NCBI GenBank assembly: GCA_025331435.1
Contig: JAIWNI010000122.1
Location: forward strand, 1 to 64,000
Direction: 5' to 3'
Length of the DNA: 64,000 nt
DNA from: Choanephora cucurbitarum
Lineage: Eukaryota > Mucoromycota > Mucoromycetes > Mucorales > Choanephoraceae
This document shows positions 22,864-33,812 of the stretch, in pieces. Position numbers and translations under genes: made by a program. The notes beneath the pieces are model-generated. The model was given only the letters and a program-made list of their open reading frames with translations. It made no database searches and was not told the DNA's origin. Numbering within the stretch: position 1 is the stretch's first letter; the number at the start of each line of letters is the position of its first letter.

Positions 22864-25800
22864 ATGTCGTCTGAAACTTTTGGATTTCCTTTCGAGCCTT
22901 ATGGAATTCAGAAAGACTTCATGAAAGCGCTTTATGATACACTATCAGAAGAAAAGATAGGTATTTTTGAAAGTCCCACTGGTACGGTAAGCAGAGACAA
23001 AGAGAAGTGCAGAGATCAGTTATTAAACTACCTAAAAGGGTAAATCACTCAGTTTGATATGTGGATCACTGAAATGGTTAAGGGATCAGGACAGCAAAGA
23101 ACTTGAGCCAGCCATGCCTGCAGTTAAACCAATAGGTAAAGAAACAATGAAAAGAGACTGATAAAATGACAACTTTTGACTTAATTTTTCAGTGTTCAAC
23201 TTAAGCCAACCAGCCAGATTGGGTGACAGCCTTACAACAGCAGCCGCCGGGTAGAAAGCAGAGGCTAGAACTCGAAAAGAGACGAAAGGAATTGAAGCAA
23301 CGGATAGACCATGTCAGACAGTTAGAGGATGAAAAGGCTGTTATTGAGTTGGCTGATAAAAAGACAAAGAGACGTTATTTCAAGAGAGATAAAGAAGAGG
23401 AAGAGGATTTCTTAGTGACATATGAAAGCGACGACGAGCAAGTAGATAATTCAGTTCCTAGCGATAAGCATTCGAATCTGTCTAAAGAAGTACGCGAGCT
23501 TTTAGCCAAGTAAGTGGGAACAAGTAAAAGAGAGCTGCTTGTATGTTGACGTGCATGATCAGGTTTGAAGCAAAGAAAACGCCCAAGTTGTCTTATCAAC
23601 AAGAAGATGAAGATGATGAAGATATGGATGCTGAAATCAAAATCTATTACGCTTCTCGAACTCACTCTCAGCTTACTCAATTTGTTCATGAAGTCAACAA
23701 AACTAGTTATAGGCAAGACATTTATGAAGTATCACTTGCTTCTCGAAAAAATCTCTGTATCCATCCAGAAATCAGTCAGTACAATAATGTAAATAGAATT
23801 AATGAAGCATGTCTCGATTTGCAGAAGTCGGGTTCAAAAAAAGGTACATGCCAATATCTGCCTTCCTGGGACAACACTGCTAAATGGAATGAATTTCGGG
23901 ACCATGCATTGGTAAATGGATAAGAGGGTTATGTACATTCAGATGCACTAAATCTGTGTTATTAGGCACGCGTGAGAGATATTGAAGATTTGGTTGATGT
24001 AGGCGAAAAGCTGTCTACATGCCCATACTATGGGTCAAGAAATGCAGCCAAATCAGCAAGAGTAAGCTAACCGAACCCTAGAGTACATATTTGATTTGCT
24101 GATTCCTTTTTCTTTGCTTAAAAAAAATGAATAGCTGATAGTGTTACCTTATCAACACTTGTTACATGCCAGTACTCGAGAGTCCATGAACATATCATTA
24201 GACAACAGTGTAGTTATCATTGATGAAGCACACAATCTGATGGAGACTATGACATCACTTCATACAGTCTCTTTATCTCTGTATCAAATTCAACTTGCTT
24301 GGAATCAGCTGAACTTGTATGTTCAAAAATACAAGACACGCTTGTTAGGCAGAAACGTAGTGTACATCAAGCAAATTCTCAGTATCGTCAAAGTATTGAT
24401 TCGGCATTTAACGCCTAAGGACGAAGCTAAAAAGAAAGACAATGTGATGCGTGTAAATGATTTTGTCCATGCGTGTGGTATTGATCATATAAACATGTAC
24501 AAGATCAAACACTATCTAGAGATAAGCGGTTTAGCCAGGAAGCTGAATGGATTTATAGACAAGGCGAGAGAAAAAGAAGAAGAAGAGAGGCAAAAGGAAC
24601 GCCTTAAGAATCCAAAAGCACCTTTGTCTCAGCCCTCGCCTTCCCTGAACACTTCTACACTAACACTGACTCAAATTGAGACCTTTCTGATGGCATTGAC
24701 TAACCCTGATAAAGATGGCCGTATTGTCACTAGTTTCGGGAATACAGAGAACACAGGTGCGTCTGTCAAATACATGCTGCTAAACCCAGCTGATGCCTTC
24801 AAGCCTATTGTGGAAAAGGCCAAAAGTGTCATCTTGGCTGGTGGTACCATGGAGCCTGTTAGTATCATTCTATGCAAGCTCCAAAATCATAGCTAATTGC
24901 GCTATTTTCACTTTATAGATATCAGACTTCTTGAGTCATTTGTTTCCTTTTGTCTCTAACGACAAAATTAGACATTTCTCCTGTGGCCACATCATACCTC
25001 CTACAAATCTATCTACTATCACATTAGAGCAAGGACCAACAGGAAAGCCTCTTTTGTTTAACTATGAAAACAGACAAGATCTCAAATTAGTAAGTGTTTC
25101 GTATTTACCTCTTTGAACATCTTTTTTTTTCTGACAGTTTGTCCTTTTAGATGGATGAGGCTGGCCAGGCCATTGCCAATTTGACCAATGTTATACCAGA
25201 TGGTATTGTTGTCTTTTTTCCTAGTTTCACCTATCTTGAACAAGTGTACCAGAGATGGACTACTGCTGAAAGTGGACATATATTAGAGCGCATCTTAAAG
25301 AAGAAGCAAGTATTTAAGGAGCCTAGAGAAAGCAGTAAAGTAGAAGCGACATTGCGTGACTATGCACTTCAGATTGATTCGCCCGACAAAAACATGGGCG
25401 CATTGCTTCTTTGTGTCGTGAATGGTAAAATGTCAGAAGGCATAAATTTTTCAGATAGACTTGGAAGGTAGGTTTATGATGTAAAGTCAAGAGAAAAGGA
25501 AGGTAAGACTCAATTCGGTGATACATAGAGGTATCATCATGATTGGGTTGCCTTTTGCCAACAGGGGCTCTGTAGAATTAATAGAGAAGATGAAATATGC
25601 TGATCAACATGCAGTAAGTAAATAGAGAAGCAAACAAATCACGTATTAACACAACTTATGATAGGTGGACGGTGCAAATGCAGGAAATGAGTATTATGAA
25701 AACCTTTGTATGCGTGGCGTGAATCAGTCCATTGGTCGTGCTATTCGCCATAAAGGTGATTATGCCACCATTGTTCTGCTTGATAAGCGTTATGCTACTT

Positions 25801-25910
25801 CTCGCATTTCAAAAAAACTGCCAAAATGGATAGGAGATCATGTAGAAAATCTAGATAAATTTGGCCTCGCTATGGGCAAGATTTCCAGATTTTTTAGAGA
25901 AAAGCAATAG
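22864..25910 (+). CDS. CHL1: ATP-dependent DNA helicase CHL1/DDX11 (Fe-S, XPD family)
   Basis: Superfamily 2 helicase for sister-chromatid cohesion and replication-fork processing in the nucleus. Ten exons (22864-22986, 23039-23135, 23206-23509, 23563-23911, 23966-24061, 24135-24857, 24919-25089, 25151-25467, 25529-25613, 25665-25910) stay in frame and give 836 residues. Q-motif [13 protein letters not shown] and Walker A ESPTGTGKSLSL are at the N terminus. The acidic/basic insert typical of CHL1 follows, then [11 protein letters not shown]. Fe-S cluster cysteines lie in NLCIHP, ACLDL, GTCQYLP and TCPYYG. The DEAH box is [27 protein letters not shown] and [15 protein letters not shown] form the later motifs. 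The insert and motif VI fit CHL1/DDX11 better than FANCJ, RTEL1 or XPD. Confidence 0.95.
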
Positions 25911-26213
25911 AAACCTTTTGGTATATAAACCATTTTTGCCTCATACCCTTCGGCCTTTTCTTCTTTTGCTTTTTCCTTCTCTTCTTTTCTTGATATAAGG
26001 CAATCAAGCTTATTTATAAAACAAACCAATATAGTTGGAGAGGGTGGGAGGTTAGAAGAGTGAGTTTACACACCATTATCTCTACTCAAAATTTGATTAG
26101 CCAATCATATTAATACGGAGATTGAAATTACCGTGGCAGAGGGCGGTTGAACTGAAAGGTCGAATGACACAATGTCGAATGAGCTCCCTCTTCTTTTCTG
26201 TGTGAATTTAACA
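25911..26213. other. Short intergenic, CHL1 terminator and eL42 promoter
   Basis: 303 bp between the CHL1 stop and the eL42 ATG on the same strand. Pyrimidine-rich just after CHL1. No further gene. Confidence 0.55.
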
Positions 26214-26821
26214 ATGGTAAAGAGTTCGCTTCCATATGCTCTCCCCATCCATCCATCCATCCATCCATCCACTCGTAGATACCAGCTGTCTGTCTGAGGA
26301 ATGACAATATGCAGCACACATTTAGATTAGATACAAGTTGGAACTTTAAGCCTATTCAATGGATTGATGGATAGACATGGGGAGAGATGAATAACCAAAA
26401 AAGAGAAAATCAAAGCAAATGCTAAATCATCAATGACTATTTATTAGGTCAACATTCCTAAGACCAGAAACACCTACTGTAAGGGTTCCAAGTGTAGAAA
26501 GCACACTCCCCACAAGGTCACCCAATACAAGGCTGGTAAGGCCTCTCTCTTCGCCCAAGGTAAGAGACGTTATGACCGTAAGCAATCCGGTTATGGTGGT
26601 CAAACCAAGCCCGTTTTCCACAAGAAGGCTAAGACCACCAAGAAGGTTGTTCTCCGTCTCGAATGTACCGGTAAGTTGAAAATGCGCTTATGCTCAATAG
26701 AGTGTGATAACTAACATCATATTTAGCCTGTAAGTACAAGATGCAACTCGCTCTCAAGAGATGTAAGCACTTCGAATTGGGTGGTGACAAGAAGACCAAG
26801 GGTGCTGCTCTCGTTTTCTAA
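26214..26821 (+). CDS. RPL42: 60S ribosomal protein eL42 (L36a/L44)
   Basis: Large-subunit protein at the E site. Exon 1 is just the ATG (26214-26216), followed directly by a GTAAAG donor; exons 26448-26670 and 26727-26821 complete 106 residues, exactly the family length. The sequence starts [12 protein letters not shown] and holds the four zinc-binding cysteines (TYCKGSKC, and ECTACKYK near the end), plus the conserved [17 protein letters not shown] block. Residue 56 is Pro, the form found in cycloheximide-sensitive fungi (Gln at this place gives resistance in some yeasts). Codon use is strongly biased to C-ending codons, unlike its neighbours, as expected for a highly expressed gene. An in-frame ATG just before exon 2 does not exist, so the one-codon first exon is required. 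Confidence 0.95.
26245..26271. repeat. (CATC)n microsatellite in eL42 intron 1
   Basis: About six and a half tandem CATC units in the 231-nt first intron of the eL42 gene, downstream of the donor. Non-coding in this model. Confidence 0.9.
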
Positions 26822-27083
26822 GCTGTTTGTTTTCTGTCTGTCTTTGTTTCGAAAATAAAATTTACTTTTTCTTTTCGTCGATTGAACACTTATTGTACAT
26901 GTTCCTGTATATATGTCTTTTTTCTAACATAAGAGAGTTTATGTATCTTGCTCTGACAGAACTTCCTTTTGTATGCATGAACATTGTTTCGTCAAATTTA
27001 ATATTAAGTGGAATTTAAATCATTGTGTTCATCCACGCGTATTCTGACGAGACGTGTCTGCCGTCCCCTTCTTTTTCTTTTTC

Positions 27084-27551
27084 ATGTCGAACCAAGATTT
27101 CCCACTTCAGAATAAACAGACTGCTATTGAGATCGATGGTGTTCATACCGAGATTTTATTAACAAGCTTTGCAGACAAGATTTTTATTGTCATCACACAA
27201 TATGGAAAGATTGGCAGTCTGGTAAAAGAGAAAGAGTGAATAACAAGAACGACTTGCTAAAACTGCATCTATTAGATCCAAACAACGTTTGACATTGCAC
27301 CTCATTTGGCGAGTAATCCTTCCTCGGCACCAGCTAGTTGTCAGTTTCTGATGGGAGAATCGTCAGGCGAACAAAGCGAACTCTATGTTCTTTATTCAAC
27401 ATCCATCTTACAGGCAATCGGCGCCATGAATCCACATGAAAAGAGACCACTGCTACTAGGGATCGCACTTAGACCTTCAAAAGAAATGGCACTTAAAAAA
27501 CAAACATTTCACAAGATTATTGATCAAATTATGGCTAATGCTGTCTGGTGA
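27084..27551 (+). CDS. PSMG3: Proteasome assembly chaperone 3 (PAC3)-like
   Basis: Chaperone that helps assemble the alpha ring of the 20S proteasome. Two exons (27084-27221, 27276-27551) give 137 residues, close to the usual length. The N-terminal core NKQTAIEIDGVHTEILLTSFADKI and the strand IFIVITQYGKIGSLI match the PAC3 pattern (Lys-Gln-Thr-Ala, a Val-His-Thr, Ser-Phe-x-Asp-Lys, Thr-Gln-x-Gly-Lys). The second half holds a Gly-Glu-Ser loop and a C-terminal helix. Stop codon is only 29 bp from the SPB4 stop on the other strand, so the 3' UTRs must overlap. Similarity to PAC3 is recognised by eye. Confidence 0.8.
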
Positions 27552-27580
27552 AAACTACTTTTTTTCTTTTATTACAATCA

Positions 27581-29437
27581 TTAAAGCAACTCATCAAAAT
27601 CTGTGTTTTTGCTTGAACGTCCCTTCTTCACCTTTTTGTAGTCCTGCTCTAATTCTTCTAAATCTTCTTGTTCCTCTTCCAATTGTCGCTTCTTGCTTTC
27701 AGCTTCTAATTGTGCTTGTTTCTTCAGATACTCCTTTTTGGCATGCTTCTTTTCTTTTCTCACTTGCTTGCGCTCTTTGGCTTCTATCTTGTCAGACCAG
27801 GCAACTGTGCCCTTCTTTTTAGGATTTTGAGAAGGCTTAGGTTGCTTCATCTTTTCTTGGTATTCCTTCAACTCTCTCAATCGCTTTGCTTCTCTCATTT
27901 TGTCAGTATATTTGTATGTATCCCAATCTATATCTTTTTCTTCTTCAAATGATATCTCTGGCTGTGACTTCAATTCAGGCATCTTGGGCAACTTGAGTAA
28001 GCCGAATCCCATAGCTAACTTGCCGAGATCAAGATCTTTGAGACGAAAGATATAACTAGCCTCATGCTTGCTATAGGCTCTTGCCCAAGAGACAAAAGCT
28101 TTCATAGCTCTATCATGCAAATCGCGATCTGTCTTGACAATGGATCGAACTTCTTGTATTAAGCTTGGCAATGAACCATCTTCTACTTGAATTGAGGTTG
28201 TCTTGTCATTTTCTTCTGTTGTGTTACGAGCCTCGTTATCAAACAGACTATAATCTGCCATAATATAAGGTCTTCTTTGTAATGGAATCTTTCTAAGCTT
28301 GAGGAAATCAACATAAACTTCTTCACGTCCACGTACTAACAATGCAGTAGCACGACCCTTTTTGCCAGCACGGCCAGCACGGCCACAACGATGAGAGAAG
28401 GCCTTAGGGTCTTGTGGAGGGTCTACTTGAATTACATAGTCTAGATCAGATACATCTAAACCACGAGAAGCAACATCTGTACATAACAGCACAGCTGGAA
28501 TAGCAGGTGATAGCTCGGTGAAGGCTTTGTAGGTAGCTGATCGGCGCTTTGTATCCATTTGACCATGCAACGAGTGAAACGAGAATGACTTGAGTGACTG
28601 CAGGCGAACAAGGATCTTGTAGAAATAATCCACCATGGCACAAGTAGCAAAATAGACAATAAACTTACGAGCGCCATCTTCGTCTGCTAGTTCAGACTCC
28701 AAAATACGCTTCATCTGAAGTAATTTTTGATCGGCATCACACACCAAATAATCAATATCCAAAGTAGATGGTGTACGCTGTACGTTGCCCTTGTTGTTCA
28801 AGTCTTCTACTTTAACAACAATTCTAACAGGGTTTCTGAGACCTGCTCTCACAAGCTCTGAAATAGCGTCTGTCATAGTAGCTGAAAATAAGCCTGTTCG
28901 ACGCTGCTTGGGTAAATGAGAAATAATGTTGGAAAGTTGCTTTGAAAAGCCCATATCTAACAATCGATCAGCTTCATCCATGACCAATATTTCAAGTTCC
29001 TTTGTGTTGACCAGCTGTCCTGTCTTGGTCACTAATTCCTCAAGACGACCAGGTGTACCGATCAAGATGCGAGGATGATCTTGCTTGAATGTAGCGATGT
29101 CTTCGGCCAATGAACTCGTACCACCAATGAACAAACCAAGTCTGATCTGTTCTTCGCGCTCATGATCCTGGACAAACAGCTGAAAGACGGAGTGAATCTG
29201 TTGTGCAAGTTCTCGAGTAGGTGTGATGACAACTGCACCGATCTCTTGGTTCTTTAAGGTGTGTTCTCTTCGAAGCAATTTTTCGATAATGGGAATCACA
29301 AATGAGAGTGTCTTACCAGATCCTGTTACTGCCTCCACAACAACGTCCTTGTTCTTCAAGAAAAGTGGAATAACACCTGCTTGAACAGGTGTCATGGTGT
29401 CAAAACCCATTGTATCTAAAGTAGTTAAACTAGACAT
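27581..29437 (-). CDS. SPB4: DEAD-box ATP-dependent RNA helicase SPB4/DDX55
   Basis: Nucleolar RNA helicase for maturation of 27S pre-rRNA into the 60S subunit. A single exon of 618 residues, matching the family length. All helicase motifs are present: GFDTMTPVQAGVIPLF (Q), EAVTGSGKT (I), PTRELAQQ (Ia), TPGRLEEL (Ib), VMDEADRLLDMGF (II), LFSATMT (III), LLCTDVASRGLD (V) and HRCGRAGRAGKKG (VI). EAVTGSGKT and the C-terminal extension (FVSWARAYSKHEASYIFRL) are characteristic of SPB4/DDX55. The tail is Lys/Glu-rich and likely nucleolar-targeting. The protein starts a few residues shorter than other members before the Q motif. Neighbours eL42 and NOP16 act in the same pathway. Confidence 0.96.
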   Translation of the reverse strand: MSSLTTLDTMGFDTMTPVQAGVIPLFLKNKDVVVEAVTGSGKTLSFVIPIIEKLLRREHTLKNQEIGAVVITPTRELAQQIHSVFQLFVQDHEREEQIRLGLFIGGTSSLAEDIATFKQDHPRILIGTPGRLEELVTKTGQLVNTKELEILVMDEADRLLDMGFSKQLSNIISHLPKQRRTGLFSATMTDAISELVRAGLRNPVRIVVKVEDLNNKGNVQRTPSTLDIDYLVCDADQKLLQMKRILESELADEDGARKFIVYFATCAMVDYFYKILVRLQSLKSFSFHSLHGQMDTKRRSATYKAFTELSPAIPAVLLCTDVASRGLDVSDLDYVIQVDPPQDPKAFSHRCGRAGRAGKKGRATALLVRGREEVYVDFLKLRKIPLQRRPYIMADYSLFDNEARNTTEENDKTTSIQVEDGSLPSLIQEVRSIVKTDRDLHDRAMKAFVSWARAYSKHEASYIFRLKDLDLGKLAMGFGLLKLPKMPELKSQPEISFEEEKDIDWDTYKYTDKMREAKRLRELKEYQEKMKQPKPSQNPKKKGTVAWSDKIEAKERKQVRKEKKHAKKEYLKKQAQLEAESKKRQLEEEQEDLEELEQDYKKVKKGRSSKNTDFDELL

Positions 29438-30008
29438 TGATCAGATCTACCGAGATCAACATTGTCATATTAATAATGGCTTACATAGGATCACTCAAGG
29501 ATGTCTCCAAAGTACGCCAAGAGCCGGCTTGTGTGGGAACAGCAGACATGATAAAAGATTCAGCTAAGTTTTTTCAAAGAAGAAACAAGGTTTGTCATGT
29601 TAAAGTATTTGAAGGCTTTTTTTTTTGTGCTAATGAGGAGATTGAAATGATCCCAAATGGAGATTCAATATCAAAACTATTATAAAATCAGCTTGTTCAA
29701 TTTAAGGTTGTCAAAATACCAAAACAAATGAATCTTTAGGGACATGCATGATTATGCTACAACTATGCCTCATATCTTTCTCTTCTTGAGTACCCCTACT
29801 TGGCTATAGGTTGAGCTGTTGTTTGATGTTTTTTTAGAATGTTTTTTTTTGATAGACATAGACATAGGCATGTACTTTCTGCTTTTCAACAAGAACTAAT
29901 TTGATTCGAATGCTATTACAGAGAAACTCACAACTGGCGCAACATGTATTTCACACACTTAATTGGTTAGACAATGAGAATGAGGCAACGCTTTGTTTGC
30001 ATTTATTT
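29438..30008. other. Intergenic, no supported gene
   Basis: 571 bp upstream of SPB4 and downstream of the OB-fold gene. One short plus-strand frame (29437-29685) has no motif and no conserved look. Confidence 0.6.
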
Positions 30009-30869
30009 TCAATGGGCAACATGAGTACGGTAATATTCGAAAATACAACTTGGTAAAGGGATTCCATCTTCCTGTTCGAGGCCAAAAGGTATAGGCGAAG
30101 AGCAAGTATTCAGGAGATCTTTTAGCTTTTCTAAGAATTCAGTTACTTTACTTACAAACAAAACCACAGAAAGTCTGGAAAATCCTCGCTTTGTAGCCTC
30201 AGTTGCTATTTGATAAATCTCGGTAAAAAGCTTGTTCAGATCATGGCCCGCCTCTTGTTGACATTGCTCAATTTCATATTTTAGTTTATCTGTTCTTTTC
30301 TGATTATCTTTTGCCGCATTCTGAGCAACATGAGAACAAGCGAATTGAGCCCTTCCATAGAGATAATACAAATAGTGAGAAAAATTATTTCCAAAATCAA
30401 AATACATATCCTCTTCTTTTTTTTCATCGAGTAGTTGCTCTTCTTTGGGTGAACTATTATCTGCCAACTCCGGTAGCAATGACATGGAAGAGACTGTAAC
30501 TGTGTCACACGAGTCGGTCGATCGATACTTCTTATAATGCAGCTGTGTATGAGGATTGTCAAAGGCTTCATCTATTCTGCGCTTCTTGAACCCTATGTCT
30601 GGAAAGGGCACTAGTTCAATTGAAGACACTTTGATGTACTGTTCTGGTACAGTGATAAGGATGCCGTAGATTCGGACAACATCACCAGCTCGAATCCTGT
30701 GGGCTTTAATATAATTGATGTTCTCTTCTCTATGTGTCTGACAATAGAATGTGATGGTTGATAGGGCTATTTGAAATACAATTGAATCTGAAGTTTCTTC
30801 AGGATCGCTTGTAAGGTGAGTTTCAGTATAGATAATAGTCATAGGGGGGAAATGGAGAAGAAAAGCCAA
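30009..30869 (-). CDS. OB-fold protein, possibly STN1-like telomere-capping subunit
   Basis: Single exon of 286 residues; a second in-frame Met at 30842 (MTIIYTETHL) is an equally good start. Residues 45-95 look like an OB fold: HRIRAGDVVRIYGILITV is the strand-loop-strand seen in STN1 and RPA2 (alternating hydrophobic residues around GD-V-RI-G), followed by IKVSSIELVPFPDIGF. The middle is charged and probably disordered (KKEEDMYFDFGNN). The C-terminal half is helical (TEIYQIATEATKRGFSRLS, FLEKLKDLL) and may be a winged-helix region. The first OB strand and the acidic turn are weak or may need a missed upstream exon. STN1 is the best guess from the OB signature; an unrelated OB protein remains possible. 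Confidence 0.45.
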   Translation of the reverse strand: MAFLLHFPPMTIIYTETHLTSDPEETSDSIVFQIALSTITFYCQTHREENINYIKAHRIRAGDVVRIYGILITVPEQYIKVSSIELVPFPDIGFKKRRIDEAFDNPHTQLHYKKYRSTDSCDTVTVSSMSLLPELADNSSPKEEQLLDEKKEEDMYFDFGNNFSHYLYYLYGRAQFACSHVAQNAAKDNQKRTDKLKYEIEQCQQEAGHDLNKLFTEIYQIATEATKRGFSRLSVVLFVSKVTEFLEKLKDLLNTCSSPIPFGLEQEDGIPLPSCIFEYYRTHVAH

Positions 30870-30993
30870 AAAAAGAAGAAGAAAAACTTATTGTTTGATA
30901 TAAACAAATAGAGAACAATCAAATAGCCTACAAGAGTATTTTATCAACTTATTTTTAATGTTTTTAAAGGGTATGAAGCTATCATGTTTTATT

Positions 30994-33605
30994 TTATTGC
31001 TTTAGTTCAGATAATTCTTGGATACGTGCTTGAAGTTTAGGGATCTCGAGTAATTTAGCTTCAATCTAGACAATATGAATAAAATGAGATGATGTAAAAA
31101 AAAACAATTGACAAGAAACTTACAGCATTTTTCTCTTCTTGAAGAGCCAATCGCTTTTGAGCATCTAGTTTAGTAAAAACATAACCGCCTTGACCATCAT
31201 ATTGTAAAATAAAGTTGTGATATTGCCATAAAGATGGGCGATGTGATACAGTCAAAAGAGAAATGCCTAAAGCTGTGGCATGGGTGTACATAATCTTTTC
31301 AATATCCATACTGACAGCACTAGTACATTCGTCTAAAATAGCATATCGAGGAGCATGATAAAACAATCTTGCCATAGCAATCTGTTGAAGACAATGAGCA
31401 TGTATTCACAAAGAAAAAAAAAGAAACCACTTACACGCTGCTTATCACCACCTGACAGAGCTAAAGTCCATTCCTTTTCGGCATCCCAACCACCTTCTCT
31501 ATTTACAATATGCTCAATCTGAACTACTTTCAAGATATCCAGCAAATCTTGATCAGTGACATTCTTCTTTTTCATGTCTTGTACTGTGTCAGGGTAGAGA
31601 ATTCTGTTGAAATTATCTGTTAGCTTAATCTATTCATAGCCTTTAGATATGTTGCTTATACTCTACTGGTCTCTTAATGTGCCTAATGAAAGATAAGGTC
31701 TTTGCGGAATATAGAAAATATCACGGTGACTAGGACGGTGCAAGGTACCACCATAAACAGGCCATAAACCACCCAAGATTCGGAACAAAGAAGATTTACC
31801 ACAACCATTGGGACCTACAATCAATAAATGCATCTGATTGATGCATAGAACAAAAAAGCAGAAACTGTAAGTATTTAGCAATAAATCAATACAAAGAAAA
31901 AACTTACACCAGGCTTAACATGAAATGTTAATTTAGGAACTAGAACATCACCATTTGGACTAACAATGGGAACATTGTCGAATTCAATGTTTTGACTTTC
32001 AACAATTTTACCACGTCCTTTCAGTGTTTCTGCGTTAGACTCAGTGGATTGGGACGACACCAAATTTTTCTGGAATCGACCTGCCTTAACATCTTCAAAT
32101 ACTTCTAAAAGACTATGTACCTAATATACTCTATGTCAACCAACAATATCAAAGATGCCAGAAAAAAAAAAGCTATTTACTCTGCTTGTGTAACCAGCCA
32201 ATTCTGTAACTTCCTTATAAGCATACATGATACGGCCAACAGCATCAGAAGAACTCAAGAGCAAACGTCGGTTGGTAACAAACCCTTCTGTGCGCCCACC
32301 TACATCAACACCTGTACCTAAAGCAGGTACAGTAATGAACACAGGGACTGAACATAAGACCAAACCACAGGCGCCCCAAAAGTACTTGATCACAAAATCT
32401 TCCAACATCCCATGCGGCACACGTAACCTGAAAATACGATTCACATGTTTGATCAAGCGATAATAACTCTTGTCCAACTCGGCTTTTTCGATTGCATGGC
32501 CGTCCAGCAAGGCAATTTCCTCAGCATTTTCAATCAGACGAGAGTGTCTAAATCTAAATTCACCCTCAAGCTTTTGTTCCTCTGCCACCATCTTACCAAA
32601 TGAAGGTGTGTATTTGCGCATGATTACAGAAGAAGCATTGATGACAACTGAACTGAGGAATACAGCTTCGAATCCTACACTGCGAGTAAGTTGGTAGTTG
32701 TAGATAAATACATCAAGGATAGGTTTAGCCAAGTTGGAGTAAAGTTCGGCTAACGAATTTGAAAATTTCATAGTGTCTACTGTTATGCATTGATCGGCGT
32801 TTTTGATACGATCATCCAGGTTACCAACAGCATAAAAAGTCATGTCGGTCAAGTATTGTTGATGTATATAGGTTGTAAGGCGAGTACGGAATTGAATAGA
32901 CAGTTTACTTTGCATGTAGCTTAACTATAAAATCCCAAAATAAGTAAATGTCTTGTAGGTATGTATAAGAAGTGCCTTTACCATACTATTAGTATAGGTT
33001 GCAGGAATGGCTACTGTCATCCACCAAACAATACCAAGCACAAATTCTCTAAATTGTCCTCTCACAAGAGCACTAACAATTCTACCATCTAAAGAAGCAA
33101 TATAAACTGACAAGACTGTTCTGAACACTAAATACCAAAGTCAGTTTTCTCTCTTCTTTAATGGCGCACACACACTATATGCCTATCTTACCAAGGAAGC
33201 CTGAATGAACGATCAACAACCAAAACTCTTTGGAGCGAAGACCAGGCATAACAATTTTCAATATTTTATAGAATTGCTTGAAAAAAGTCATATCAACCTA
33301 AGGTTATTTGTTATCTTGTAGTGTTTAGAATGTTATGTATGTTTTATCAGCCATTCTCAAAGATATACCTCCACTTTTTTGTTGGATGATTTTTCTGTAG
33401 ATCCAATAGGTAACTTATGATTCTTCTTGAATGCTTGAATCATGCTTCGCATAGACAAGAGTGATCTTGCAAAAAAGAAGATCAAAATGGATCCTTGAAT
33501 AGTTTTCCTATAGTTGGCATAGCTCTTAAATAAGCGCTTCAAATAAGGCGCCATATAAGGCCGCCATGCTTGTAAATAGGCCAACTTGGAATAAACGTTG
33601 GGCAT
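30994..33605 (-). CDS. Peroxisomal ABC half-transporter, subfamily D (ALD/PXA type)
   Basis: Peroxisomal-membrane importer of long-chain fatty acyl-CoAs, working as a dimer. About ten exons with short introns span the gene. The transmembrane domain comes first, with [20 protein letters not shown] and the ALD-type EAA loop ([16 protein letters not shown]). The nucleotide-binding domain holds Walker [13 protein letters not shown], the signature LSGGDKQR (Glu to Asp from the common LSGGEKQR), Walker [13 protein letters not shown] and the switch His in [24 protein letters not shown] is the typical ABCD Q-loop region. It ends IQELSELKQ after a short coiled coil. The start at 33605 gives a basic N-terminal segment with the first TM. 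PXA1-like versus PXA2-like cannot be decided here. Confidence 0.93.
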
Positions 33606-33812
33606 ATAGAATTACAAGAGAGGAAAGAAGAAGAAAAAAACCAAGATTAAAAAAATACACACATATTTATTGCGGATTGGCATGTGAAAATGAATGTATC
33701 ATATGATTTACTTTGTCTTTTAAATGAATTGGTATCCAGTTGTAAATATGCGTGAGTGAGTCTAAAATCTATATGGACAAGCAGGTTAGAGTGAATTTTT
33801 CTCTTTCTCTTT

